NCBI GenBank assembly: GCA_000151295.1
Contig: GG745355.1
Coordinates: 588,009 to 652,008 of the forward strand
DNA length: 64,000 nt
Direction: 5' to 3'
Source: Allomyces macrogynus ATCC 38327
Lineage: Eukaryota > Blastocladiomycota > Blastocladiomycetes > Blastocladiales > Blastocladiaceae
Positions 11,580 to 22,406 of the stretch are shown here, one piece after another; position 1 is the stretch's first letter; each line of letters starts with the position of its first letter. The position numbers were made by a program, and so were the translations under genes. The notes beneath the pieces are model-generated. The model did no database searches and had not been told where the DNA came from. It saw nothing but the letters and a program-made list of their open reading frames with translations.

Positions 11580-13161
11580 TTACCGCTCCCCCTCCACCTG
11601 CTTACCCCCTGTCGCACGCGCCAACTTCTTGGCGACCTCGTAGCCCGACAGCGCCAAGACGGACCCGGGCACCGCGACCATCAACCTCGGGCGCAACCCT
11701 TTGGTGAGCCCAGCGACCCCTTCGTCGGCCCACACTTTCCGTGCAAGGTCCCACAACCGCGGCGGTTTGGGCGTGTCGTATGTCTGCACTCGCGTGCGCA
11801 ACACGTCGGCCGGGTTCGAGACGAGCACAGCCGCAGCCCCAGCGACCGACGCAGCACATCTACATCACGACCCTCCGCATCAACGAAATGTCACAATCCA
11901 CCCAGTCACGGTCAAGAAAACGTACGCGTTCACACCCCACTCCGACCTCACACCACCACCCGCGAGCATCTTCCGTTTCGCCGCCTCGTAGGCGCCCCAG
12001 TAGACGGCGCCCGAGGGAACGTACGCGAGCAAGTGTGGCGCGAGCCCCTGGTAAAACCCGCGCAGGCCGTGGGTCGTGAAAATCGCGCGCGCCACGTCGC
12101 CGGCGCCGCGGTACTGGTGCGCCGCGTACGCAAACGAGAACCGCGGTTGCGTTTGCAAACGCTGCGAGATGGTGTCGGCGGGCAGATAGAACATGGCCGC
12201 GGCGAGTTCAGCGGTGAGCCCGGCGAGGGCGTGTGCGGCGAGGTCTGTGAGGGGGGAGGTCGGGTGAGTTTTCCCGGGTGTGGAGAGATGGGGCTAGATC
12301 GGTCAAGACATCAAACGGACCGGAGGAGGCAGGTAGTGCACCAGGCGCGGTATGACCCGTCGCGCGGCGCAGGAGCTGGTCGTACTGGTGGTGCCCAAAC
12401 TCGTAGGCCGCGTAGTAGGTCGCCTGCGCGGGGAAGCTGCCGCCGACGGCTGGGAAAATGCCACGATAGAGCCGCAGAACGCCTGGGACGACAATCCAAC
12501 CATCAATACCCATCCAAGCACTGTAGAGCACTAAAACAACGTGAACATACCCTCCTGCCGCACGATGCACCGAATCAAGTTGACAATACTCTTCTGGTGC
12601 GTCACCTAATCGAGTCGAAGCGCATCGGATCAGGAGCTGTCCCATCGCGTATCCGGTACTCCACCGCACACATACGCTGTCGGCCTGCATGCGCGTGCGC
12701 AGCACTTCAAACGGGTACATGGTCGAATCGACGCAAAAGACAAACATGCTGCCAAAGATCACGTAACGGTTCAGGTCGAGGTCCTCCCATGTCGTGCCCG
12801 CACGCGTTGCCGAAGCCTCTGTCGAAGGGGTCGGAACCGACGCAAAAGCCCCCACTTCCTTGACCTCCACCGCCGCCGTTGTCGTCGTCGATGGCGGTAA
12901 GCTCAAGTACCCGCCCTCAGCCACCACGTCGGCGTAAGGCGACGCCGGCTCGTGCGGCTCGCCGTCCGCGACAATTACATCGACGCCATCGCGGGAAGGC
13001 GCGCCTTCTGGTACGGGAGCAGGCTGTTGCGGTCGTTGCCGACCCAGATCGGCGGCCGTGCGGACCCAGAATGGGTGCAGCGCTTGCAGGAGGCCGTCGA
13101 GTGACGCGGGAAGTATGCCGTTTGGCGCGTTGGCCGCGGTGGATGCGGCTGGTGCGGACAT
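11580..13161 (-). CDS. Mitochondrial carrier, SLC25A44-like
   Basis: Five exons (13161-12676, 12605-12551, 12482-12357, 12244-11947, 11859-11580) give about 414 residues. After a 120-residue low-complexity leader the protein begins TTWEDLDLNRYVIFG, the SLC25A44-type opening. The three carrier repeats show PxD/E-xxR variants: YPFEVLRTRMQ, then LPADTISQRLQ, then NPADVLRTRVQ, each followed by a G(L/V)xxLYRG or GFYQG element. SLC25A44 members move branched-chain amino acids or related substrates across the inner mitochondrial membrane. The exon-3 donor is ambiguous (12357 or 12342; both keep frame). The long leader is unusual for a carrier and may be partly 5' UTR if translation starts lower. Confidence 0.85.
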
Positions 13162-14386
13162 GGGTGTTGCCGTTGGCTGTTGTGACGGGATCGCAGTTGG
13201 CGGTGGAGTCGATGCTGGTGAAGTCGTGCCACAAGCTGCTGCAGCTTATCGGCGGCAAGTCAAAGTGGAAATCGAGTTAAGCGCGCAAATGCAGCAGGTC
13301 GCTGGCACTCTGGCGCTGGCTGGCTGGATCAAAAACAGGTGGACAAGATGCAGCCCATCAATCGCAACTTGCGCTTTCATGTTCTGGCCGGGAATCGAAC
13401 CCAGGGTCTTGACGCGGCGCGGCGTCAACGTCAACGTAGGATCTGCCATATCAATAAATATATTGTCCCGACAAACATCGAACTGTCGAACAAACGGCGC
13501 TTTCTTCTCGCAGCCTCACGAGCAAGATCAACGTTTTGGAGAAAGCGGAGAGAAGTCAAGTGCGTCGTCGTAAATAGCGGGTTGCGAATGAACAACAATG
13601 TTCACTGGCATTGGCGGTTTCACGCTGTTGGGGAAACAAAATACCATTCCCAGCGCCAGCACCATTCAAATCAACAGGTCTGGCAGCTCCATAAATACAA
13701 AATACAAAACCTGAGGTTGGATGGGCAAAATACGAGTGTCCAGAGACATCGGACATCGATTGAGATGATGTTCTCGCCATTGCCGACGGCGCTCCAGTGC
13801 CCCGTGGAGAGAGTATGTGCTTGTGGACGCAGTCGTCTGCTGTCACGTCGCAAAGAGGTGCCTTCCTTATATTTATTGCTGTGGCTCTTACGTCCGCACG
13901 TGGCCCAGCAGCCAAGACAACAGCAGACACAACACGTACGAAAAATTGCGAACATGTCCTGATTGTTATTTACACATTAATTCCTGTCCATTCGTATTTC
14001 GCTCGATGCCAAAGTCGGTATCTTCGCATATTACGCATGCTGTGTAGATTTTGTGAACTGCAGGTGCTCCCAGAAATGCGAGCAAAGATATCGACCCCTA
14101 CGACTCAGGCAACAATACACACGCACCATGACAAAGGTCTACGTTTACACACTTTTCAGGTGTCGAACCTGGTCATTCGTTTGTGACCAAGCAGCACACG
14201 AACACAAGCGCAGCGCGAGGCATGCCCCCTTTTATCGCGACGCGACGTGCATCCTTACTCGACGCAGGTCTTGCTGGCCTTGCGCAACCAAGGTCGCCGT
14301 GATTGACCACGCCCCACCCACAACGACACCAAAACGAGCGTCACTTTCAAGCAAAATTCAAATCGACGCCCTATTTCACAATTTCA
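13162..14386. other. Intergenic, AT-richer, with a tRNA-like 3' fragment
   Basis: No gene is supported. At about 13384-13440 on the minus strand a tRNA-like T arm (GGGTTCGATTCCC) follows a hairpin resembling a long variable arm. No matching 5' acceptor strand lies within the expected distance, so it is a fragment at best. The rest is A/T-richer with short open frames on both strands. Confidence 0.45.
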
Positions 14387-15911
14387 TTAGTGCGAGAACC
14401 GCTTCTGCACCGCCTCCGTCACCACAATTGGCTCATGCAAATACTTCCTCCCGCCGCTCCCCGCGGCATACTCGGCGACCGTCTGCCCCTTGCCGACCAC
14501 GCGGTACTTGTAAATCACCAACCCTTCCAACCCGACGGGCCCACGCGCATGCGTCTTGTTGGTCGAGACGCCAATCTCCGCCCCAAACCCGTACCGGAAT
14601 CCGTCCGCGAACCGCGTCGACGCGTTCCAGTAGGCGCCCGCCGCGTCAACTCCCCGCAAAAAGGTTTCGGCGGTCTCGGCGTTGGCCGTGACAATCGCCT
14701 CAGTGTGCCCGGACCCGTGGTCGTGGATGTGCGCCATGGCCGCGTGCACGTCGGCGACGACGCGCACGGCGATGGTGAGCGACAGGAACTCGGTGTCGAA
14801 ATCTTCGGGGGTCGCGGGGACAGCCTGCCCGCGGGTGATCGCCGTGGCGGTCGTCGGATTCGTGCGCAGTGCCGCGAGCGTCACGTCGTCGCACTTGAGC
14901 GTGACCCCGGCGTTCAGCAACGCCGGCGCAATCACCTTGGCCCAGCCGCCCGACGCGACCACCTTCTCATTTACCAACAGCGTCTCGGCGGCATTGCACG
15001 CGGCCGGGTAGTTCGTCTTGGCGTCAACGGCGATCCGCGCGGCCATGTCGACGTCGGCCTCGGCGTCAACGTAGATGCTGCACAAACCATCCGCGTGGCC
15101 AAGGACGGGGATCCGGGTCGAGTCCTTGATGTGCCGAACCAGACTCGCCGACCCGCGCGGGATCACGACGTCAATGTACTTGTCCTGGTCGAGCAGGGCC
15201 TGCACGGCGTCGCGGCCCTCGATCAGAGTCACGGCGTCGCGCGGGAGGTTGACGGAGACGAGCGCCGCTTGCACTTGCGCGTGCAGTGCGCGCAGCGTGG
15301 CCGAGGCTTCCTTGCCGCCCTTGAGGATCACGGCGTTGCCTACGAATCGAGCGCACCGGTGGTCAGATTCGAGAACTTGGTGCATCCAGCCCGCGCAACG
15401 CAAAAGCAACCGCAAACGCACCCGACTTGATCGCCAACGCCGAAATCTGCACGACCACCTCCGGCCGCGCCTCGAAAATAATCAACAGCACGCCAATCGG
15501 ACACGTCACGCGGTACAGCTCCAGCCCGTCGTCGAGCTTGGTCGCGAGCGTCACCTTATTCGTCGGGTCCGGAAGCCCGACCACATCGTCGACGCCCTCC
15601 AAGAGCGCGTGCCACTTTGCGTCCTTGTCGCCCATCAGGTCGAGCCGCTTGAACGTCGATTCCGACAACGACCCGGACGCGACCATGGTCCGCGCTTCGG
15701 CTAGGTTGGCCGCATTGGCGCGCGCGATCTCGTCGCGGTGCGTGGCGAGGTGTTGCTTGAGCGCGGTGAGCGCGGCGTTGCGCGTCGCGAGGGATGCGGT
15801 TTGCATGGCGCGGCCGGCGGCGCGGGCTGCGCGCGCGAGCGCCGTATAGTCGACGGGGGTGGGGGCGGTTGCGGTGGTGGTGGTTGCTGATCCTGCTGCG
15901 TTGGTCGACAT
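14387..15911 (-). CDS. PRO2: Glutamate-5-semialdehyde dehydrogenase (gamma-glutamyl phosphate reductase)
   Basis: Two exons (15911-15422 and 15339-14387) with an 82-nt intron (GTGCGT...GTAG) encode 480 residues. The splice restores ALAIKSGNAVILKGGKEA exactly, the hallmark of the family. Other signatures are IGVLLIIFEARPEV, VIPRGSASLVRHI, the catalytic cysteine in NYPAACNAAETLLV, and HTEAIVT. The enzyme reduces gamma-glutamyl phosphate with NADPH to glutamate semialdehyde in proline synthesis. Length is a little above the bacterial ProA because of an N-terminal low-complexity stretch. An upstream in-frame Met at 16031 exists, but the added sequence is not family-like, so I prefer 15911. Confidence 0.94.
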
Positions 15912-16103
15912 CTTGGTGGATGGTTGGTGCTGGTGCTGAGCGTGCAAGGAGTGGAGAGAGAAGTTGGTGATCGTCGATGGGTCCTTTCCGATTTTTGACG
16001 GCGCTGGCGTCGGCGACGACTTGGGCGTCATGGGTTGCGGCGAAAGACGTGATATACGGTTGGTGATTCATGGCCACGTGAGCGTGTCAAGGCTTGAAAA
16101 ATC

Positions 16104-16143
16104 AGCGAAAGCAAGCGAAAGCAAGCGAAAGCAAGCGAAAGAA
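16104..16143. repeat. Short tandem repeat, unit AGCGAAAGCA
   Basis: About four head-to-tail copies of a 10-mer, AGCGAAAGCA, upstream of the PRO2 start. Confidence 0.8.
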
Positions 16144-16316
16144 GATATCATTCATTCCCGGCGGTCCATCTCGCCAAACCAGTTCCACCTCGTCGTCCAG
16201 AGTCCTCCAGGAGCCAGTCGTCCTCCTCCACCTTGTCAGCCGTCGACCTTCGAAACCGCATCGGGCGGGTCCTGCCCGCGCCCCACTTCGTGGTCGGCCG
16301 ACGAGCGATCGCGCGC

Positions 16317-16728
16317 TCAGCGCGCCGGCGACCCGGCAATCGCGTTGACGTTATTCACAATCGGCACAATGATAATGATCAGGATCACGGCCACGATCGC
16401 GGCAATCATGAGCTTGAGCTTGAGGTCCTTCCACCACATCGCCTTGCGCACTTTAGTCGCGCCTTTCTTGAACTGCAGCGAGCTCTGTTGAAGGTCCTCT
16501 ACCGTCCCGTATACCGCGTGTCGCGTCAGTTCCCAGCCGGTGCGGTGAGAGAGCAGGGTGGACGCGGAACGTACCCGTCTTCGTCGCGAGCGAATCCAAC
16601 TTCTCGCCGCGCTCCATGACCTTTTCAATGTTGTTCTGCATGATGCCGACCACCTCGTTCACTTGCGCCTGCACCTGCTTTGTCTTGCCCATGTCGGCGC
16701 CGGCGGGGGCAACGGGGGCCGCGGGCAT
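16317..16728 (-). CDS. Synaptobrevin / VAMP-type R-SNARE
   Basis: Two exons, 16728-16575 and 16498-16317, with a 76-nt intron (GTACGT...GTAG), encode 111 residues. The SNARE motif begins at KTKQVQAQVNEVVGIMQNNI and continues through VMERGEKLDSLATKTEDL across the splice, with the zero-layer arginine in MERGEKL. A Trp-Trp-basic juxtamembrane segment (AMWWKDLKLK) and one C-terminal membrane anchor of about 20 hydrophobic residues follow. Size and order fit yeast Snc1/Snc2. It acts on secretory vesicles, pairing with plasma-membrane or endosomal Q-SNAREs. Confidence 0.93.
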
Positions 16729-17394
16729 CGTGGATCGTCGGTGGGGGGCGCGGGTCGGTGTAAGCGGGGTATGGCCGACGGTGTCGGCAGGCTATCTGCA
16801 CGAGAAGACGGCGCCGGTCAGTTCCGCCGTCTAGTTGCTGGGGTGGAGGTCGGGAGAGCGACGGCGTACTTGACGCGGGCGGTGCGACGCGTCAGGTCGT
16901 CGAGACGGCGGGTCAGGTCGGGTCCGGGGTCCGTGAACGAGCGAGTGGGCCCAGACGCGGGGACGAGATGCGAGCAGCGACAACGGCAGACGTCTTCGTC
17001 GGGCGGGTAGGAGATCACGCAAGCGGGCAACCGCCAAGTGGAGAGCAGGGGAGGTGCGAGCGAGAAGAGGTGCTGGCGGGCGCTGCGTCCGATTGGTTGC
17101 GGGGAGTCGCGTGGGAGGTGGGGTGGGCAAGGGGCGGGGGAAAGAGTCGGGGCAAGGCCTGCGAGTCGATTGCGGGGAGAAGGAGCGTGCGCTCGAGGTT
17201 GGTGCTGGTTATAAAGGGGGAACGAACGGTGGGTGGTTCGTTGAGCTTTTTAAAGAAGGCATTTGGTTGCTGGTTCGGCGTGTCAGGTGACCGCGTTATA
17301 CGACGTATCACGACGCAAGTCGCAGGAACGACGACAAATGAAGAGAAAAAAACCACCGAAACCCTCCTCTTTGATCTATTGGTACAAGCACACC
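16729..17394. other. Intergenic flank of synaptobrevin gene
   Basis: GC-rich promoter-side flank of the minus-strand SNARE gene, then G-rich sequence to about 17260. No gene with motifs is seen. Confidence 0.5.
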
Positions 17395-19370
17395 CGGTGG
17401 CCTGCCCAGCAGGCAGTATGGTCCCCTGCCAGCAAGCAATGAGATCCCTTTCCCACAAGCAGCTGTCCCGCTTTGCAGGCTTCAAAGTGTTTCAGCAAAA
17501 GAACAACAAAGGGCATTTAAGCGAACAACCTCTAAATAAACAATTTGATTGGTCTCATTGCCTGCAGGGCCAGCACAGGCTTACTGCATTGTGAGGGCCA
17601 CATACAGTTGCCCATGGGTGAAATCTGGGCGTGGCAGATACGCGCAAATGCAACTCAGTTTATGCCCTTGAGCCTTACTGATCTTGAGCATTGTTGCTCC
17701 AGCAAGTTTGCTGAGAGTATTTGTACATCTCGCCATGAGCCACTTGTGCCAACTGGTTGTTGATTTCAGCATATCCTGGATAGTAATGGCGACAGAACGC
17801 TTCCGCCCATGTGGTGTACATCGTTTTGAGCTTGGACATTGTGTGGAGCAAGCTGGCAAGGCTGTGCTGGTCAACTGGATGTAACAACAACTCGATGTAA
17901 CAACATCGAATCCTTCAGTGTCACTGGATACACGTTCGGGTTGTTGAGCCAATTGACAGGATCCAAGCAGTAAAGTTAGGAAGAGCAACCAATGTTCTGA
18001 ATGCTTCAAACATGTGGCAACTGTCTCCCCAGCCATTCCTCCCCTGACAATGGGTAGAATTTGGCGAAAATCATCACCAAGGGCCCATGACCTTGTTGTC
18101 AAAGGGAGTGTCAACTCCCATGATATCACACAGAAGATTGTCACTGCTTCCAGTATGTACAAATCAATGGACCATGGAGGACTCATCCAAAACAATAAGC
18201 TGTATTGCATGCAACATCCTGACATGATCTAATAACTTGGATGCTTTGCATGTCATATTTGGAGCAAAAATCAAGGACAACTTGAATGTCACATGAGCAG
18301 TTCACCAGCCAGGAAGCAATGTTACTGCAAGAGCCAACAATGCTGCAGCAACTGCAACTGCACTCATAAATACAGCCTTTTTGGGTCCTGCAGTGAGCGA
18401 ACAGCAGCAAGAAGCGCCTAGTTTGTGATCAGTTTGCCAATACTGCCAGGGTCATCAGAGAAAATGGCTCCATGTCGTCCATAGTGGATCAATCAAAACA
18501 AAATCAAGTAGTGGGAAACTGAAAGCAAGCTGCCATGCAAGCTGAACATGGGTGCTGTCAAGCAGCTGGGCGTGAGTGTGAGGTGCCAGCCCAAGTAATT
18601 GTCCAATTGAGCGCAAGTACTCATGTGCACATTTCAGTGCAAATACACTCACTCCAAGGAATGGGTGAGGTGGTGTGCTGTGCTCATGGGATTATGCTGG
18701 CAGTTTGGCCATCAGAGGGGTGGAGGGGGATGCTTCTTGTTCCATCCTGGTTTGTACTATCAACAGCTCTGGCTTGTGCCAGTGCACCCAAATTGGCATG
18801 CTCTGCCACATCTTGTCTGTGACTGTATGTTCCACCTCAAACAGCACAAACACTGCCCCACCCTCTGGGATGGCCTTGACCACCTGCATCTCCCCTGCCA
18901 GGCACAGGACCTCAACCTCCCTTTGCTCTCAGAACCATGGCCACTTGGCAAACAATGGTCCCTTGACCAGCACATGGCCCCACAGGTCAACAACTATGGT
19001 GGCGCCAAAGCTCAACCACATGCTCAAGTGCCACCTGATTTGCACTAGCAAGATGACATAGCATTGCATTTCAAAGGCATGCACACAGTTCAGGATCAAC
19101 CAGTGTGCAGCGCCCATCAGTTTGGTGAAGGCTGATGGGAAGGTGAGGATATTGGCACCATGGGAACAAAGGGCAGCACTGAGTGCAGGGAAGCAGATGT
19201 CATAACACTAGTGGAGATTGTTGATGGTGGTCAGTCATTGGGTTGGCATGCTTGAGATGGTAGGGGATGAGAGAGCATACAATTGCAAGCCTGAGCTGCC
19301 CAATGCGCAGTGGGACTGTTGTCAACAAGTTGACGTTGGTGTGTGCAGCATCCTGTTGGCTTGGCAACTC
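17395..19370 (-). mobile_element. Decayed Helitron (CpG-depleted)
   Basis: The block is sharply poorer in CG dinucleotides than its flanks; for example 18661-18780 contains none. It carries PIF1-type helicase remnants on the minus strand (see the separate entry). The part at 18455-19350 is open over long stretches on the minus strand but I cannot assign it. Helitron termini (TC and CTRR with hairpin) were not identified, so limits are set by composition. Confidence 0.6.
17581..18410 (-). pseudogene. Helitron PIF1-type helicase remnant
   Basis: Reading the minus strand from 18410 downward gives, with frame changes, TAHVTFKLSLIFAPN, LIVLDESSMVH, GVDTPFDN, GDDFRQILPIV, then after a gap ISKAQGHKL and YLPRPDFTHGQLYVALTM. 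These are the DEAD-like, GGDFRQ(I/V)LP and final SKAQG...FTHGQLYVALSR motifs of Helitron-encoded PIF1 helicases. Stops replace expected arginines (TAH is preceded by TGA, VH is followed by TGA), as CGA-to-TGA change would produce. At least one frameshift and the loss of catalytic spacing make it non-functional. The Rep (HUH) domain is not recognisable. Confidence 0.85.
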
Positions 19371-20345
19371 TTACGTCTTGCTTTCTCGCGTTTTCTGCTC
19401 ACACATCAACGCCACCGCGGCGTGCTCCGCTGCACGACATCAACCATGATCGTCGCATTCGCATGGACTGCCCCGAGTTGCAGTCTGCCGCAGCGGGTGC
19501 GCTGACGTCGACGACGCCAGCGATGCCAACGCCGACTTGGGAGAGAGGATGATCGCGGTAGTGTGAGTGCACGTGTGCGATAACCAGATCGTTGGGGCGA
19601 GACAGTGCGAGACGGCTTTCTGCGTCCGCCAAAAATGGCCCACCGCTCCAAGTCCCAAAACGAGAGCTGCTGCACCGTCGTCGTGTTCGTTTGTCGACCT
19701 CGTCGCCCAACCGCCGCCCGCCAGCACGCTGCAGCTCCTGCTCCTCGACCGTCGAACGTGAACGACACTCGCTGCACTTGGACCGCCGTGACCCCGTGCG
19801 CGTCCTGATCCCGCAAGTTCGACCGCCGCGCCGCCGGTGCGTGTTCACGCCGGCCAGCACCTCACGCGCAGCCAACGGATGGATCAAGCAGCAGCAAGCA
19901 GGAGCAAGTAGCGGCCGGGCAAGGCAGCAGGGATCGGTCGCCAGTGCTGCGGTCACGGAGGTGGTGGTGGAGGTGCCTTGCGGTCAGTGATCGCCACGTT
20001 TGAAGTTTGGCGCTGGCCCTTGCGGTCGCTTGTCATGCAAAGTGCGGCGGCGTGCTTCATCACCTGCTCTGCTCGCGTGCGCACCGGGCCCGACCTGACG
20101 CTGCACGATACGGCAAATAACGCGCCCCACCACCTCTGACACGACCTGCCGCGGCGAATGTCACCTTGATCCCTCGCGACCGGCCGACCGACGCGCGCTG
20201 CCCGTGGCCGCTGCTGCTGCTTCTCCCTTGCTCCTGTTACTTCGACCCACTCCCTGCTGCAGCACCCTCGCGCGCCACGCTAACTCTCTCTCTGCACGAC
20301 TACGACCTCCGTCTGCTCTCCCAGTCCCCCTCCAACCAACCCGCC
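19371..20345. other. Intergenic; 5' flank of PDH E1 alpha gene
   Basis: Normal CpG-rich composition returns at about 19380. Open frames on the minus strand (19399-19956) have no motif and look like composition artefacts. The last 200 bases are the pyrimidine-rich 5' flank of the gene starting at 20346. Confidence 0.5.
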
Positions 20346-21521
20346 ATGCTGCCCACGACGTCGACGACGCGCGCCGTCGCCTCGCTGCTCGCGCGGCGCG
20401 CCTTCTCGGCGACCGCGGCCTCGCGTGCCGGCGAGACGGTCACGATCCCGCTCAAGTCGACGTTTGACCTGCACAAGATCGATGCCACCGAGGGCCCGCG
20501 CGACTCGGTCACGCTGCCCAAGACCGAACTGATCGACATGTACAAGAACATGGTCCTGATGCGGCGCATGGAGACGGCCGCCGATGCGCTCTACAAGCAA
20601 AAGCTGATTCGCGGTTTCTGCCACCTCAACATTGGCCAAGAGGCCGTCTCCGTCGGGATCGAGCACGGGATCACCAAGGACGACGCCATCATCACGGCCT
20701 ATCGGTGCCACGGGTTCGTCATGATGCGCGGCGCCTCGGTCGCGTCGATCCTGGCCGAACTCATGGGCCGCAAGGACGGCATCACCAAGGGCAAGGGCGG
20801 GTCGATGCACATGTTTGCGCACAACTTCTACGGCGGCAACGGGATCGTCGGCGCGCAGGTGCCCGTCGGTGCGGGTATCGCGCTCGCGCAGCAGTACCTG
20901 CAGCACCAGAACATCACGTTCTCGCTCTACGGCGACGGCGCCGCGAACCAAGGGCAAGTGTTTGAGGCCTACAACATGGCCAAGCTCTGGAACCTGCCCG
21001 TGATTTTCGCGTGCGAAAACAACCGGTATGGGATGGGCACCTCGGCCGCACGCGCCGCCGCGTCGACCGACTACTACACGCGCGGCGACTACGTGCCCGG
21101 TGTCAAGATCAATGGCATGGACGTGCTCGCCGTCTGGGAGGCCACGCGGTGGGGCAAGGAGTATGCGCTGTCGGGTAAGGGCCCGCTCGTGTTTGAGTTT
21201 GCGACGTACCGCTACGGCGGTCACTCGATGTCCGACCCGGGCACGACCTACCGCACGCGCGAGGAGATTCAGCATATGCGGTCGACGCGCGACCCGATCA
21301 TGGGGTTCAAGAATGTCCTGCTCGAGCACGGCATCACGACCGAGGCCGACTTGAAGGTGCTCGACAAGGAGGCCAAGGAACATGTCGACCAGGCCGTCGA
21401 AGAGGCCAAGGCCTCGCCCGAGCCGGCGCTCGAGGAAATGTGGACCGAGATTTACCAGAAGGGCACCGAGCCCGACACGATTCGTGGGTGTGTCCCGCAG
21501 GAGATCATTCGGCTGCGCTAA
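20346..21521 (+). CDS. PDA1: Pyruvate dehydrogenase E1 component, alpha subunit
   Basis: Intronless, 391 residues. A 25-residue Arg/Ser/Ala leader (RAVASLLARRAFSATAAS) is a mitochondrial presequence. The core shows YKNMVLMRRMETAADALYKQ, GFCHLNIGQEAV, AYRCHGF, GKGGSMHMF, the thiamine-diphosphate motif GDGAANQGQVFEA near residue 195, and ENNRYGMGTS. The regulatory phosphorylation loop YRYGGHSMSDPG is present near residue 290, so kinase control is likely. With E1 beta it decarboxylates pyruvate in the matrix. Translation from 20346 rather than the upstream ATG at 20166 is chosen because the upstream 60 residues are not presequence-like. Confidence 0.97.
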   Translation: MLPTTSTTRAVASLLARRAFSATAASRAGETVTIPLKSTFDLHKIDATEGPRDSVTLPKTELIDMYKNMVLMRRMETAADALYKQKLIRGFCHLNIGQEAVSVGIEHGITKDDAIITAYRCHGFVMMRGASVASILAELMGRKDGITKGKGGSMHMFAHNFYGGNGIVGAQVPVGAGIALAQQYLQHQNITFSLYGDGAANQGQVFEAYNMAKLWNLPVIFACENNRYGMGTSAARAAASTDYYTRGDYVPGVKINGMDVLAVWEATRWGKEYALSGKGPLVFEFATYRYGGHSMSDPGTTYRTREEIQHMRSTRDPIMGFKNVLLEHGITTEADLKVLDKEAKEHVDQAVEEAKASPEPALEEMWTEIYQKGTEPDTIRGCVPQEIIRLR

Positions 21522-22406
21522 GGTCCGTCGGTCGGTGATCAAGGATGGCGGCGGTGTCGGTCGTCGTTCTAAGGGATGGGAAGGAAAGTGATTGATTTTT
21601 CTTTGGTTCTTTGAATGAAAATATGCGCTCGGGACCCCTGAACCCATTTGTTGTTTTGACCTCTTTCGGCTATCGTGTCTTGCCCCCTGCCAGCTGCCTC
21701 CGCTTGCCACCGCGCCCATCCACACTCAACTCGCCATTGGAGGTTCCGTCATGAACGAAGAAAGAAATGAAATGAAGTACCATTACCCTGCATGCGTCCA
21801 CTCCGATGCATCGCGTGCATGGCTGTTCAAAGATCTCGCATTCAGAGAATCGATGCTTGTCGTGGAGGTGGAGCCGCCCACAGCAGCAACCGGCAACAAC
21901 ATCAACGACGGGCATCGACCGAGCACGGATGCTGATGATGCTCATGATTGCAATTCCATCAGCAATGACAGCGCACCTGGAGTTTGTGGTGCATCGGTTT
22001 CCTCCGATCCAAGAACTTACGCGCGGCTCGTCCTTGTCGCCGACCACGTTTGCTGAACGGCGCCCGAATCTGTTACGAAGCATATCAAACATGGCTCCCT
22101 TCGTGAATGATGGAGTCGGAGCCACGATCACCAGTGAGAAAGCAACATTCCAATGTATCCAGACACTGGCGGGGATCCAGGGCGGGCGACTGAAGGACGG
22201 CGCTTGTTTCGTTGAAAGAATGGCGTCGTGAGGAGTCGCCGATATGTGTGTTGCGCTCGGTCAACTCCTGCACCGCTGGCTCAGCATTCGGGCGCCGCCA
22301 AGAATCACATCATAGTGCGGGTTTGTTCACATTTCCAGCAGCGAAAAAATTGTATCAAGAATTTATCGAACAACATAAGCAACAGGGAAACAAACGACCA
22401 TGCCTC
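21522..22406. other. No supported gene
   Basis: Minus-strand frames at 21670-22131 and 22085-22273 lack motifs. Sequence is of mixed composition and may be decayed. Confidence 0.4.

Noticed and set aside
13384..13470. Complete tRNA gene on the minus strand
   Set aside because: The T arm looks right but no 5' acceptor strand (GTTCTGG expected) lies upstream, and the D arm is absent.
19399..19956. 185-codon minus-strand frame upstream of PDA1
   Set aside because: No start context, motif or splice partner; Arg/Ala/Ser-rich as expected from GC-rich noncoding DNA.
20280..21725. 481-codon open frame antisense to the PDH E1 alpha gene
   Set aside because: It mirrors the codon structure of PDA1 in GC-rich DNA, has no motif, and the sense strand is unambiguous.
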